Source: Desulfobacterales bacterium
GTDB taxonomy: Bacteria > Desulfobacterota > Desulfobacteria > Desulfobacterales > Desulfosalsimonadaceae
Length of the DNA: 64,000 nt
NCBI GenBank assembly: GCA_034520365.1
Contig: JAXHNP010000008.1
Coordinates: forward strand, 1 to 64,000
Direction: 5' to 3'
The notes below the pieces were generated by a model that searched no databases, was not told the DNA's origin, and saw only the letters and a program-made list of their open reading frames with translations. A program made the translations under genes and the position numbers. Positions 1-8,895 of the stretch are shown in pieces (position 1 is the first letter of the stretch; each line of letters opens with the position of its first letter).

Positions 1-10
1 TAATTTTTTT

Positions 11-87
<77 letters not shown>

Positions 88-102
88 TCAACTAAAAACA
101 TA

Positions 103-131
103 TTAATAACTTGTATTTTGGTTGGTGTCAA
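103..131 (-). promoter_or_regulatory. sigma-70-type promoter of tRNA-fMet
   Basis: On the minus strand a perfect TTGACA (131-126) is followed by a 17-nt spacer and TATTAA (108-103), about 16 nt before the tRNA 5' end. A run of five G directly precedes the -35 box. The same AAAAGGGGGTTGACA string occurs upstream of htpG near 47.1 kb. Confidence 0.7.
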
Positions 132-148
132 CCCCCTTTTATTCAATC

Positions 149-466
149 TTATTTAATCAGGCGGGTTATTTTTTCAATCAGCTGTTTTTCTTGTTTATTT
201 TTTGAAGTTTCGCTTGTGTAGGGGATGAAAACCTGCTTGCTGCGGCTGGTCTGGCCCGAGACGATTTCAAGGCTTGATTTGGGCAGGGACAGCTCTTTGG
301 CCAGGAATTTAAGGCACATCTGGTTGGCCTTATTGTCTGTCGGCGGGGCGGTGATGCGGATTTTCAGGGCATCGTTGTAAAGGCCGGCGATGGCATTTTT
401 GGCGGATTTGGGCTGCACGTAAAGGTGTAAGAGGATGCCGTTTGGCTTTTTGGTAATGGGGAGCAT
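149..466 (-). CDS. YggU/DUF167 family protein
   Basis: This 105-residue protein matches the small YggU (DUF167, UPF0235) family, whose biochemical role is unknown. The core VQPKSAKNAI near residue 17 and the segment RITAPPTDNKANQ near residues 37-49 are the conserved parts of the family, followed by the typical SGQTSRSK segment near residue 70. The C-terminal tail is lysine-rich. It stands alone between the tRNA promoter and a repeat region, so the context gives no functional hint. The family assignment is firm; the function is not known. Confidence 0.85.
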   Translation of the reverse strand: MLPITKKPNGILLHLYVQPKSAKNAIAGLYNDALKIRITAPPTDNKANQMCLKFLAKELSLPKSSLEIVSGQTSRSKQVFIPYTSETSKNKQEKQLIEKITRLIK

Positions 467-521
467 AGTTTGTTAGTTTTCTGGATGGTAAAAATCCTAA
501 ATATCGGTCTGTTAGAGCTTA

Positions 522-635
522 GCCGGTCGTTACGGTGGCCGACCCTACGACGGTTTGGCACCAAGCAATCCCCTTGTAGAAGGGCGGGCCACCGTGCCCG
601 CCTTGATATAGGTCGGCACGGTGGCCGACCCTACC
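522..635. repeat. REP-like palindromic repeats (paired plus single unit)
   Basis: Between yggU and hldE1 lie two facing copies of a GC-rich unit, CGGTGGCCGACCCTACGA and GGGCGGGCCACCGTGCCCGCC (522-605), then a third unit GGTCGGCACGGTGGCCGACC (611-635). The same unit recurs at 44871-44940 and 47152-47215. No coding sequence is supported here. Confidence 0.75.
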
Positions 636-728
636 AAATCCCGGCATAATACCCTTAGCCTACAGGTCACTGTGCCTGACCCCAAAATTATATAGAATAA
701 ATTTATCCTAACCATTCAATCGGTTCTC

Positions 729-1679
729 TTATAAATTCTCTTCCAGTTCTGCCAAGGAGACCGTAGCTGTGCCGATCTTGCCCACCACGATGCCGGCAGC
801 GGTATTGGCAAGGGATGCGCTCTCAGCCAGGGTCAGACCGGAGGCAATCCCCAATCCCATCATGGCGACCACCGTGTCGCCGGCGCCGGAGACATCAAAC
901 ACCTGTTTGGCTTTGGCTTTGATCCAATAAGGAGCTTGGTTTTTTTGGATCAGCACCATACCCTCTTTGCCGCAGGTAATGAGCAGGGCTTCCGGCTGCG
1001 CCTGATCCATCAATCGTCTGCCCGCGCGCATCAGCGTCTCGTCATCCGTGATGTCGATGCCTGCGGCCAGACCGGCTTCCTTTTTATTGGGGGTCAGCAG
1101 GGTAACGCCCGTGTACTTGGTAAACACCATCCCTTTGGGATCTGCAATAACCGGTTTCTGATGATGTTGGGCTATGGCGGCGATCGACTCCATTAGATGA
1201 TCGGTGATCAGGCCTTTGCCGTAATCTGAAACAATAACCGCATCCGCGGATGGGATTTTTTCTTCCAGCCGGCTGTATATGGGATTGAAGTAGTGCTGGT
1301 GAAGCGGCGAGTGGTCTTCCCGGTCAATGCGAAGCATTTGCTGGTTGGCGCCAATAATCCGGGTTTTTCGAACCGTCGGCCGGCCGCCGTCCTGAATGAC
1401 GCCGGCGACATCAATGTTTAACCGTTTGAGGTGTTCGAGCAGCAGGTGCCCCCACTGATCGGAACCGGCAATGCCTATGATTGATACCTGCGCCCCGAGT
1501 TCAACCAGATTGTTCACCACATTGCCCGCTCCGCCCAGGGTATAGCTTTCCCTTTGGATATTGACAACCGGCACCGGTGCCTCGGGCGAGATTCTGTCCA
1601 CTTCGCCCCACAGGTATTCATCCACCATCAGATCGCCAATAACCAAAACAGAGATGTTTGAAAAGTCGGGCAGGCGCAT
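729..1679 (-). CDS. hldE1: D-glycero-beta-D-manno-heptose-7-phosphate kinase
   Basis: A 316-residue PfkB-family kinase that should phosphorylate heptose 7-phosphate at C1 in ADP-heptose synthesis for the lipopolysaccharide inner core. Visible family motifs are GDLMVDEYLWG near the N-terminus, the sugar-binding GGAGNVVNN near residue 49, and the C-terminal anion-hole/catalytic motif DVSGAGDTV near residue 263. The length equals the kinase half of E. coli HldE, so the adenylyltransferase half is absent and must be encoded elsewhere (HldA/RfaE1 type). The start overlaps the thrH stop by one base (TGATG), suggesting translational coupling. Confidence 0.88.
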   Translation of the reverse strand: MRLPDFSNISVLVIGDLMVDEYLWGEVDRISPEAPVPVVNIQRESYTLGGAGNVVNNLVELGAQVSIIGIAGSDQWGHLLLEHLKRLNIDVAGVIQDGGRPTVRKTRIIGANQQMLRIDREDHSPLHQHYFNPIYSRLEEKIPSADAVIVSDYGKGLITDHLMESIAAIAQHHQKPVIADPKGMVFTKYTGVTLLTPNKKEAGLAAGIDITDDETLMRAGRRLMDQAQPEALLITCGKEGMVLIQKNQAPYWIKAKAKQVFDVSGAGDTVVAMMGLGIASGLTLAESASLANTAAGIVVGKIGTATVSLAELEENL

Positions 1680-2284
1680 CAGGCGGCAGTGGCTTCCTTG
1701 ATAAGGGTTTTCAGACCGTCATAGGTTTGGGTAAAGGGAATTTTCGGAAATTCCTCTGTGACATTTTCCGGCGGCCGGAATAAAAAAGCGGCGTCGGCCT
1801 CTTTCAACATGCTGATATCATTGTAGGAATCCCCAAAGGCCACAACGCTGAAATTGAGGCTTTTTAAGGCCAGGGTGGTTTTTCGTTTCCCGTCGTTCTG
1901 CCGGAGTTTATACCCGATGACCCGGCCGTCATCAGATACAGTGAGCGAATTGCAGAACAGGGTGGGCCAGTTGAGTTTTTTCATCAGGGGGCCGGCAAAT
2001 TCCACAAATGTATCTGACACGATGATAATCTGATACCGCTCGCGGATCCACTCCAGAAACTCAAAAGCGCCCTCAAGGGGCTCCATCTCCCGGATGACGG
2101 CCTGGATGTCCGGAAGCTTCAGGTTATGCTCGGCCATCACGGAAAGGCGTTTTCCCATTAATACGTCGTAGTCGGAGATATCCCGGGTGGTCAGCTTCAA
2201 TTCTTCAATACCGGTTTTTTGGGCCACATTGATCCATATTTCAGGGACAAACACCCCTTCAAGGTCTGAGCAGAGTATATGCAT
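1679..2284 (-). CDS. thrH: ThrH phosphoserine phosphatase / homoserine phosphotransferase
   Basis: A 201-residue HAD-superfamily protein. The nucleophile motif is CSDLEGVFVPE at residues 4-14 (DLEG instead of the usual DxDG), the typical signature of ThrH. Motif III lysine and the final GDSYNDISM acidic motif (near residue 149) are present. ThrH of Pseudomonas dephosphorylates phosphoserine and can move the phosphate to homoserine. Here the gene lies directly downstream of homoserine dehydrogenase, which supports a role in making phosphohomoserine for threonine. No thrB is seen in the window. It is coupled to hldE1 by a one-base overlap. Confidence 0.85.
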   Translation of the reverse strand: MHILCSDLEGVFVPEIWINVAQKTGIEELKLTTRDISDYDVLMGKRLSVMAEHNLKLPDIQAVIREMEPLEGAFEFLEWIRERYQIIIVSDTFVEFAGPLMKKLNWPTLFCNSLTVSDDGRVIGYKLRQNDGKRKTTLALKSLNFSVVAFGDSYNDISMLKEADAAFLFRPPENVTEEFPKIPFTQTYDGLKTLIKEATAA

Positions 2285-2317
2285 ATCGTCTCACATTTCT
2301 GGCAAAAAGGTTCTTTT

Positions 2318-2431
2318 GTAACTTAACTCCCAATGTCATCAACTTAGATTTTTTTTACCCTCATCCCAACCCTCTCCCAGCGGGAGAAGGAGATAAATGG
2401 AAACTTTAAGTTAATGACATTGACTTAACTC
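2318..2431. repeat. MITE-like element with CAATGTCAT...ATGACATTG ends
   Basis: The left end (2318-2347, containing AATGTCATCAACTTA) and right end (2404-2431, containing TAAGTTAATGACATTG) form an imperfect inverted repeat. The core is different DNA, including a CCCTCTCCC/GGGAGA hairpin at 2372-2392. The right end reaches into the last codons of hom. The same ends flank elements at 18.6 and 56.4 kb. Confidence 0.6.
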
Positions 2432-3744
2432 TGATTTTCTTCGATCCGGATAAGCACCGGCTGATCAGTGATCACATCCAGGGCCGAAATTTTGGCCAAA
2501 GCAGCTTTAACCTGGGCTTCCCGGGCCGAATGGGTCAGCATAAATATCGGCACCCCGCCGTTTAGTTCCTGTTCGATCTGGTGAACCGACTTGATGCTGA
2601 TTTCGTGCTCACCCAGGATGCCGGATATTTTTGATAATACCCCGGGCCGATCCATGGCGGAGAACCGGAAGTAATAGTGGGTGGATATCTCGTCGATGGG
2701 TCGCACCGCGATGTTTCTGATGTTCTCCATTTGAAAGGAGAGCATGGGCACCCGGATGCCGCCCCCGGTCTGAAGGGTGCGGGCAATATCCACGATATCG
2801 CTCAGTACCGCATTGGCGGTGGGCATCATGCCCGCGCCGTGGCCGTAGAGCATCATTTTGCCCACCGCATCGCCTGAAATGGTGACCGCATTGAGCGTGC
2901 CGTCCACTTTGGAGAGCGGATTGCTGTCCGGAATCATGGTGGGATGGACGCGCACCTCAACCGCTTCCTTGGCACTGTCGAACTTGGTGATGGCCAAAAG
3001 CTTGATTTTATATCCGCACTGGTCGGCAAATTCGATATCCAGGGGGGTAATTCCGGAAATGCCTTCCACATAGATATCTTCAAAGTTAAACGCCATCCCG
3101 TAGGTCATGGCCGAAATGATCGCCAGTTTATGGGCCGTGTCAATGCCGTCCACATCAAGGCCCGGGTCGGCCTCCGCATACCCGCGGGCCTGGGCTTCGG
3201 CCAGGGCATCGGCAAACGAGGAGCCCTCCGCGGTGATCTTTGAGAGGATATAATTGCTGGTGCCGTTTAAAATGCCGCCAATGGATTCGATTCGGTCGCC
3301 GACCAGGCTTTCCCGAAGGGTTTTGATAATCGGCATGCAACCGCCCACGCTCGGCTCAAAGGCAACATTTATCCCGGCTGCGGTGGCCCTGCGGCATATC
3401 TCCACGCCCTTTTCCGCCAGAAGGGCCTTGTTGGCCGTAACCACATGCTTGCCGCTGTCAATGGCCGCATAGATCAGCTCAAGCGCAATCTCCTTGCCGC
3501 CGATCATTTCCAGAACGATATCGACCTTTGGATCATTGATCACATCATAGGCATTGGTGGTGAGTACGCCTTCGCCAAATTTCACGCCCCTGTCGGTTTC
3601 AATGTCTAAATCCGCTGCGCGCTGGATATGCAGGATAGCGCCCAGCCGCTTGGTGATCAGGGCCTGGTTTTTTGTTAAGAGCCGGGCCGCGCCGGTGCCG
3701 ACCGTGCCCAGCCCCAATATTCCGATGCCGAACGTTTGTGCCAT
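2425..3744 (-). CDS. hom: homoserine dehydrogenase
   Basis: A 439-residue NAD(P)-dependent homoserine dehydrogenase converting aspartate semialdehyde to homoserine. The N-terminal Rossmann motif GLGTVGTGAARLL begins about 10 residues from the chosen start. The catalytic region DVDGIDTAHKLAIIS (near residue 207) carries the conserved lysine. The C-terminal segment (about 365-430) is an ACT domain, expected to bind threonine for feedback inhibition. The reading frame is open 19 codons further upstream, but the ATG at 3744 is preferred: the extension has no family similarity and would overlap the previous gene. The stop lies inside the end of a repeat element. Confidence 0.93.
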   Translation of the reverse strand: MAQTFGIGILGLGTVGTGAARLLTKNQALITKRLGAILHIQRAADLDIETDRGVKFGEGVLTTNAYDVINDPKVDIVLEMIGGKEIALELIYAAIDSGKHVVTANKALLAEKGVEICRRATAAGINVAFEPSVGGCMPIIKTLRESLVGDRIESIGGILNGTSNYILSKITAEGSSFADALAEAQARGYAEADPGLDVDGIDTAHKLAIISAMTYGMAFNFEDIYVEGISGITPLDIEFADQCGYKIKLLAITKFDSAKEAVEVRVHPTMIPDSNPLSKVDGTLNAVTISGDAVGKMMLYGHGAGMMPTANAVLSDIVDIARTLQTGGGIRVPMLSFQMENIRNIAVRPIDEISTHYYFRFSAMDRPGVLSKISGILGEHEISIKSVHQIEQELNGGVPIFMLTHSAREAQVKAALAKISALDVITDQPVLIRIEENQS

Positions 3745-3745
3745 A

Positions 3746-4912
3746 TTAAAGGATCTTTTTGATGCCGCGGATGGCCTGGTTGATCCGCATGCTGTTTTCA
3801 ATCAGGGAAAAGCGGACATAATCGTCCCCGTATTCGCCGAATCCGATGCCCGGCGACACGGCCACTTTGGCTTCCCGGATGAGTAGTTTTGAGAATTCAA
3901 GAGAGCCCATCTGTCGATACTGCTCCGGAATTTTTCCCCACACGAACATGGTGGCCTTGGGGGAGGGGATATCCCAGCCGATCCGTTCCAGCCCCCGGAT
4001 GAGGGTATCCCGTCGCTCCCTGTAGGTGTCAACGATTTCCGAAACACAGTCCTGCGGGCCGTTTAAAGCAATAATGGCCGCAATCTGGATCGGCTGGAAC
4101 ATGCCGTAGTCCAGATAGCTCTTGATCCGGCGCAGCGCATGAACGGCCACGGGGTTGCCCACGCAGAATCCGACACGCCAGCCGGGCATATTGTAACTCT
4201 TGGACAGGGAAAAGAATTCCACGCCCACGTCCTTGGCCCCTTTGGCCTGCAGAAAGCTCGGGGGCTTATATCCGTCAAAGGCGAGATCCGCATACGCAAG
4301 GTCATGGATAACCAGGGTGTCGTGCTCTTTGGCATAATCGACAATTTTCTGAAAAAAATCAAGATCCACAGTTTCCGTCGTCGGGTTGTGCGGATAGCTG
4401 ATAATCAATACCTTGGGTTTGGGCCAGGTCTGTTTGGTGGCATTGATGAGGTTCTCAAAGAAATCGCTCTCCGGCCCCACCGGGATGCCGCGCACATCAG
4501 CACCGGCAATAATCGCCGAATATGGATGAATCGGATAGGTGGGGTTCGGCGCAAAAACCACATCCCCGGGGCCCGTTGTTACCAGCATCAGGTGTGATAT
4601 CCCCTCTTTGGCCCCGATGGTGGCGATGGTTTCGCTCTCCGGATCAACGTCCACGTCATATCGCCGCTTGTACCAGTCGGAAATGGCCATTCGGAGTTTT
4701 TTGATGCCCATTGACGCTGAATATCGATGGTTATGGGGCTTCTGTACCGCTTCGATCAGCTTGTCGACAATATGCTGCGGGGTGCCTTGATCGGGATTAC
4801 CCATGCCCAGGTCAACAATATCCTCCCCGGCATGACGGGCTTCCATTTTGGTTTCGTTGACCGCTGCAAATACATAGGGCGGCAGCCGGTCCAGCCTTGC
4901 GAATTTTTTCAT
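3746..4912 (-). CDS. class I/II PLP aminotransferase (AlaC-like)
   Basis: A 388-residue fold-type I aminotransferase. The PLP-lysine motif [15 protein letters not shown] (near residue 232) and the substrate-phosphate region [10 protein letters not shown] are clear. The N-terminus [18 protein letters not shown] is typical of the AlaC (YfdZ) group, which makes alanine from pyruvate and glutamate; related deltaproteobacterial proteins are often named aspartate or LL-diaminopimelate aminotransferases. It is followed one base later by hom, so a role near the aspartate family is possible. Family certain, exact substrate uncertain. Confidence 0.85.
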   Translation of the reverse strand: MKKFARLDRLPPYVFAAVNETKMEARHAGEDIVDLGMGNPDQGTPQHIVDKLIEAVQKPHNHRYSASMGIKKLRMAISDWYKRRYDVDVDPESETIATIGAKEGISHLMLVTTGPGDVVFAPNPTYPIHPYSAIIAGADVRGIPVGPESDFFENLINATKQTWPKPKVLIISYPHNPTTETVDLDFFQKIVDYAKEHDTLVIHDLAYADLAFDGYKPPSFLQAKGAKDVGVEFFSLSKSYNMPGWRVGFCVGNPVAVHALRRIKSYLDYGMFQPIQIAAIIALNGPQDCVSEIVDTYRERRDTLIRGLERIGWDIPSPKATMFVWGKIPEQYRQMGSLEFSKLLIREAKVAVSPGIGFGEYGDDYVRFSLIENSMRINQAIRGIKKIL

Positions 4913-5002
4913 TTTTAACCTCTTGCGTGATCTCCGGATATGATAATAGGTTTGATTTGGAGTTAATTACACTAGTGACCGGGTGATGTCAAAAATTTTG
5001 TT

Positions 5003-5031
5003 TTGACATTTCCTGTGGTTCGGGCTATTAA
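5003..5031 (+). promoter_or_regulatory. sigma-70-type promoter of purM
   Basis: TTGACA at 5003-5008, a 17-nt spacer, and TATTAA (followed by T) at 5026-5031. The predicted start of transcription is near 5038, leaving a leader of about 40 nt before the purM ATG. The box pair has the same composition as the tRNA-fMet promoter. Confidence 0.65.
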
Positions 5032-5076
5032 TCTCTATTTTTCCGGTAATTATAAACCAAGAAACGGCAAGGTCAA

Positions 5077-6150
5077 ATGAGTAATTCGGATAAATCCTTA
5101 ACATACGCGGACGCTGGTGTGGATATTGACAAAGCCAGCGATTTTGTGCGGGCCATCAAGAAAATCGCCGCAAAAACCCCCCGTACCGGTGTTATGGGTG
5201 AAATCGGCGGTTTCGGGGGGATGTATTCCCTTAACACCGGGGGCATGGAAAATCCCGTGCTGGTCAGTTCCACGGACGGGGTGGGGACCAAGCTAAAGAT
5301 CGCCTTTATGATGGAAAAGCACGATACCGTTGGCATTGACCTGGTCGCCATGTGCGTCAATGACGTGGCAGTGCAGGGCGCCCGGCCGCTTTTTTTTCTG
5401 GATTATCTGTCTATGGGGGAATTGCGGTCAAAGGTGGCTGAGCAGATTATCGAGGGCATCGCCGAAGGCTGCCGCGAGGCCCAGTGTGCTCTGATTGCCG
5501 GGGAAACCGCCGAGATGCCGGGATTCTATAATAAGAACGAGTATGATCTGGCCGGGTTTTCCGTGGGGATTGTGGATAACGACAAAATTGTGGATGGTTC
5601 GGAAATCCGGGTCGGCCACAAGCTGGTGGGCATTTCCTCCTCAGGGCTTCACAGTAACGGCTATTCTCTGGTCCGAAAGATCTGTTTTGACATACTGAAT
5701 CTAAATGTCACCGATTATATTGAAGAGCTGGGCAGGCCGCTTGGCGAGGCGCTGCTTGAGCCCACCAGGATTTATACCGATATTATCCGCCGACTGTGCA
5801 AAGATCTGCCGGTTCACGGGCTGGCCCATATCACCGGCGGCGGAATCGTGGAAAATGTGATAAGAATTGTTCCCGCCGCCTGCGGGGTTGAAATTTTTCA
5901 CGGCTCCTGGGAGGTGCCGCCCATTTTCACCTACCTGCAGAAAGCCGGCAATGTCGCAGATGAGGAAATGTGGCGGACCTTTAACAACGGCATCGGTCTG
6001 ATCGCCATTGTTCCGGAAGATGCGGCCCAGGATGTGGTGGAGCGGGTCGCCGGCATGAATGAAAAGGCATACATCATCGGCCGGATCGTCCGTCAGCCAA
6101 AGAATTCGGCAAGTCGTATTCAATGGGTAAAGCACAATGAAGAGTGCTAA
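5077..6150 (+). CDS. purM: phosphoribosylformylglycinamidine cyclo-ligase (AIR synthetase)
   Basis: A 357-residue PurM, catalysing ATP-dependent closure of FGAM to aminoimidazole ribonucleotide in purine synthesis. Family landmarks are SLTYADAGVDIDKA at the start, STDGVGTKLKIA near residue 67, the MCVNDVAVQGARPLFFLDY segment near residues 90-110, GETAEMPGFY, and SSSGLHSNGYSLVRK. The length is normal. It stands alone, with a good promoter upstream and a strong terminator about 170 nt downstream. Confidence 0.95.
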   Translation: MSNSDKSLTYADAGVDIDKASDFVRAIKKIAAKTPRTGVMGEIGGFGGMYSLNTGGMENPVLVSSTDGVGTKLKIAFMMEKHDTVGIDLVAMCVNDVAVQGARPLFFLDYLSMGELRSKVAEQIIEGIAEGCREAQCALIAGETAEMPGFYNKNEYDLAGFSVGIVDNDKIVDGSEIRVGHKLVGISSSGLHSNGYSLVRKICFDILNLNVTDYIEELGRPLGEALLEPTRIYTDIIRRLCKDLPVHGLAHITGGGIVENVIRIVPAACGVEIFHGSWEVPPIFTYLQKAGNVADEEMWRTFNNGIGLIAIVPEDAAQDVVERVAGMNEKAYIIGRIVRQPKNSASRIQWVKHNEEC

Positions 6151-6164
6151 GGGGCCCATTCTAA

Positions 6165-6318
6165 GAATTAAAACCGCCTGCAAAAAGTTCCTTGAATGGA
6201 TCGCAAAGGGGCAGGCCGCATCCAATACTTGCCGGACGTGAGGCATATCCGCAGCGCGCCCGTCGGGTAAGCGGAAAAAACGGCGATAATCAGCATATCA
6301 TATACAGCTCATGAGTTC
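6165..6318 (+). other. structured intergenic region, possible small RNA
   Basis: Between purM and its terminator the plus strand folds well by eye: GCCTGC (about 6172) pairs with GCAGGC (about 6210), and CTTGCC/GACG pairs with CGTC/GGTAAG around 6228-6272. The region ends at a strong terminator. It matches no RNA family I can name. It could be a stable small RNA or just the 3' untranslated region of purM. Confidence 0.3.
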
Positions 6319-6361
6319 AGCCGGAACGTAAGCAATCGAATGCTTTTGTCCGGCTTTTTTT
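6319..6361 (+). terminator. Rho-independent terminator
   Basis: AGCCGGA pairs with TCCGGCT, with an inner AGCA/TGCT stem, followed by a run of seven T. It ends the purM transcript, or a small RNA located between purM and this site. Confidence 0.85.
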
Positions 6362-6362
6362 A

Positions 6363-6411
6363 TGGAAGCGGTTTATGCTGCCGCAGCGGGATTTTTGCAG
6401 AAAGTAACAGG
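6363..6411 (-). repeat. dispersed 45-bp repeat, copy 1
   Basis: Read on the minus strand this holds GTTACTTTCTGCAAAAAT, then a CG-rich centre and GCATAAACCGCTT. Two further copies, in plus orientation, are at 20578-20622 and 38512-38556. Confidence 0.7.
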
Positions 6412-6422
6412 CTTTATAAAAC

Positions 6423-6518
6423 CTTTTCCTTATTTTTCCTTTGGAAAAGGGTCGGCTTGGGGGGATTTATAACGTGCCATGATGAAAAATCCCCATAAAT
6501 CCCCCTTTCAAAAGGGGG
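6423..6518. repeat. cluster of nested inverted repeats upstream of tsaD
   Basis: Three inverted repeats follow one another: CCTTTTCC/GGAAAAGG (6423-6450), GGGGGGATTTAT/ATAAATCCCCC (6459-6505) and CCCCCTTT/AAAGGGGG (6501-6518). This looks like a common bacterial intergenic repeat rather than a gene. Confidence 0.55.
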
Positions 6519-6596
6519 ACTTAAAGGAATCGGCCCTATTTAGTAGTTTTGCCAGGACGGTAAGTTGCCTAAGGGATTAAGATTAAGACGGTCACA

Positions 6597-7604
6597 ATGA
6601 AAATACTGGGCATTGAAACCTCATGTGATGAAACCGCGGCAGCCGTGGTTGAAAACGGGGACCGGGTGCTATCCTCGGTGGTGGCTTCCCAGGTCTCGGT
6701 GCATAATCCCTATGGCGGGGTAGTGCCGGAGCTGGCCTCAAGAAAGCATATCGAAGCCATCGTGCCGGTGGTCCGGGAGGCCCTTGAAAGAGCCGGGGTC
6801 GATGAAGACCGCGTGGATGCCGTGGCCGTCACCCGGGGGCCGGGGCTGGTGGGTGCGCTACTTGTGGGGTTTAATTTTGCCAAAGCCTTTGCCTATGCCC
6901 GGGGCATCCCCTGGGTCGGGGTCAATCACCTGGAAGCCCATATTTATTCGGTGTTTTTGGGTGCGCAAGCGCCTGCGTTTCCCTATGTAGCGCTTCTGGC
7001 CTCCGGCGGACATACCAGCATCTATCACGTATCATCCCATCAACATATGCGCTGCCTGGGGCAGACATTGGATGATGCTGCAGGCGAGGCGTTTGATAAA
7101 GTGGCCAAAATGCTCGGGCTGGGCTATCCCGGCGGCAGGGTCATATCCGAGCTGGCCGACCGCGGGACACCCGGCAACATCCAATTCCCCCGGGCCTATA
7201 TGGATAAGGATGCATCTGATTTCAGCTTCAGCGGCATTAAAACCGCGGTAAACCGCTTTATCCAGACGCATCCGGAAACCTGTCGCGAGCTAATTCCGGA
7301 TATTGCCGCAGAATTTCAGGCAGCGGTCATCGAGGTGCTGGTCTACAAGCTCATGCATGCGGCTGAGCAAACCGGCTGTGTGAATATCGCGCTTGTCGGG
7401 GGCGTGGCGGCCAATAAAAAGCTTCGGGAAGCGCTGGAAGTAGCGGCGGATGCGGCCGGCCGCCGCCTGTTTATGCCGGAAATAGACTTGTGCGGGGATA
7501 ATGCCGCCATGATCGCCGGACTTGGCTTTCATCTGGTTGGCAGCGAGAAAATTACGCCCGAGGCTTTGGCCCTGGATGTTTACTCAAGGGCGGCCAGAAG
7601 ATAG
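6597..7604 (+). CDS. tsaD: tRNA N6-threonylcarbamoyladenosine transferase
   Basis: A 335-residue TsaD (Gcp/Kae1 family), transferring the threonylcarbamoyl group to A37 of ANN-decoding tRNAs with TsaB and TsaE. The N-terminus ILGIETSCDETAAAVV and the metal-binding motif NHLEAHIYS near residue 110 are diagnostic. Further signatures are ASGGHTSIYH and GGVAANKKLRE near residue 264. The start follows GATTAAGACG, a word shared with two other leaders in this window. Its last 21 bases overlap the convergent mltG gene. Confidence 0.95.
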   Translation: MKILGIETSCDETAAAVVENGDRVLSSVVASQVSVHNPYGGVVPELASRKHIEAIVPVVREALERAGVDEDRVDAVAVTRGPGLVGALLVGFNFAKAFAYARGIPWVGVNHLEAHIYSVFLGAQAPAFPYVALLASGGHTSIYHVSSHQHMRCLGQTLDDAAGEAFDKVAKMLGLGYPGGRVISELADRGTPGNIQFPRAYMDKDASDFSFSGIKTAVNRFIQTHPETCRELIPDIAAEFQAAVIEVLVYKLMHAAEQTGCVNIALVGGVAANKKLREALEVAADAAGRRLFMPEIDLCGDNAAMIAGLGFHLVGSEKITPEALALDVYSRAARR

Positions 7605-8600
7605 CTGATATTTTCTGACCGCTTGATTATGCTCTTTTAAAGTTTCTGAAAAATAATGGGTGCGGTCCGGTTTGGCCACAAAATATAAATAATCCGTATC
7701 TGCCGGATAAATCGCGGCCCGGATCGATGCCCTGCCGGGGTTTGCTATGGGGCCCGGCGGCAAGCCCCTTATTTGATAGGTGTTATATGGGGTTGGCTTT
7801 TTCAAATCCGCCCGGGTCAGGTTGCCGTCAAAGTCCTGGATGCCGTAGATCACCGTGGGATCGCTCTCCAAGCGCATGTTCCTGTCCAGCCGGTTGTGGA
7901 AAACCGAAGCGATAATGGGGCGTTCATCCGCAACCCCGGTTTCTTTTTCGATAATCGAGGCAAGCGTTATCACTTCGTGTACGGAAAAGCCGGTTTCCTC
8001 GGCCCGTTTCCGCCATTCGGCCGGAAAATTCGTCCGCAGCTCCGCGACCATGGCTTTAATAATCTTTTCAGGCGTAGCGGTCTGCGCAAATGCATATGTC
8101 TCCGGGAAAAGATAGCCTTCAACCGTATCCGCGGGCAGGCCTAAGCGCCGGCTCAATGCCGGGCTGGTGGCTGCGGCCAGGAAGGTCTCAAAATCCGCCA
8201 GGCCGGCAGATGCCAGTTTGCTGCCCACCTGCCGGACATTAAACCCCTCCGGGATCGTTACGTGGTAGAGAATTACCTGGCCCCGGGCTAAGGCATCAAG
8301 GAGCTCAAGCGGCGTCATTTGGTTTGACAGCCGGTATTGGCCGGCCTGAATTTTTCGCTCAGCTCCCTTCCATCGGGCGATAAGTTTAAATTTAAGGGGA
8401 GCCTTAACAAGGCCTTTGTCTTGCAGTTTTTCTGTGATGCGGTCAAAATTATCGCCGGGCGATATGGTAAACGAGGCCATAGCCGGCTTGTTTTTTTTTA
8501 TGGGCGCGTGCATGTACCGGTAAAGGTCAAATGCCGCGTAGGCAAAGACCAGCGCAGCCAGTAAAAGCATTGCGCATGAGCCGATGATGATTTTTTTCAT
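7584..8600 (-). CDS. mltG: endolytic transglycosylase MltG (YceG-like)
   Basis: A 338-residue inner-membrane protein that cleaves nascent peptidoglycan strands. It begins with one membrane segment (about residues 5-25), followed by a LysM-like region and the YceG catalytic domain. The family core ITLASIIEKETG near residue 213 carries the catalytic glutamate, and SVFHNRLDRNMRLESDPT follows. The C-terminus, YLYFVAKPDRTHYFSET, is also typical. The gene converges on tsaD and the 3' ends overlap by 21 bp. Confidence 0.92.
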   Translation of the reverse strand: MKKIIIGSCAMLLLAALVFAYAAFDLYRYMHAPIKKNKPAMASFTISPGDNFDRITEKLQDKGLVKAPLKFKLIARWKGAERKIQAGQYRLSNQMTPLELLDALARGQVILYHVTIPEGFNVRQVGSKLASAGLADFETFLAAATSPALSRRLGLPADTVEGYLFPETYAFAQTATPEKIIKAMVAELRTNFPAEWRKRAEETGFSVHEVITLASIIEKETGVADERPIIASVFHNRLDRNMRLESDPTVIYGIQDFDGNLTRADLKKPTPYNTYQIRGLPPGPIANPGRASIRAAIYPADTDYLYFVAKPDRTHYFSETLKEHNQAVRKYQLSSGRP

Positions 8601-8701
8601 AAGCGCTTTTGAAATCTCCGTATCCAGCTTTTTTTGAAACTCCCGATTTATGTGTTACTTTTTCTTTTTACAGTATTTTTATTTCGTTTTTCAATTGGCA
8701 T

Positions 8702-8856
8702 TTGATGGACTCGTTAAAAGTCGATTCTGGGACGGCAAAGAAAAAAGTTCAAGATCGCGGCGCGCAAATCCCGAGGAATGCAGCGTACTGACGCGTACGT
8801 GAAATTCCGAGGGATGCAGCGCAACAAAGATATTGGACTTTTTGCGAAGCCGTCAA
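8702..8856. repeat. MITE-like element with imperfect 21-bp ends
   Basis: TTGATGGACTCGTTAAAAGTC (8702-8722, one base over the quoted core) faces GACTTTTTGCGAAGCC (8836-8851) as an imperfect inverted repeat. The interior contains a second pair, CCGAGGAATGCAGCG and CCGAGGGATGCAGCG (about 8770 and 8806), in direct orientation. No coding sequence is supported between mltG and the radical SAM gene. Confidence 0.5.
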
Positions 8857-8895
8857 TTTTAAAAATTTTATCGGATTCACAGGGAGTGTCTACGA

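Noticed and set aside
6151-6318. 6S RNA or a c-di-GMP-I riboswitch
   Set aside because: Isolated words such as GCAAAGGGGCAG are reminiscent, but the long closing stem of 6S and the conserved GEMM core could not be drawn.
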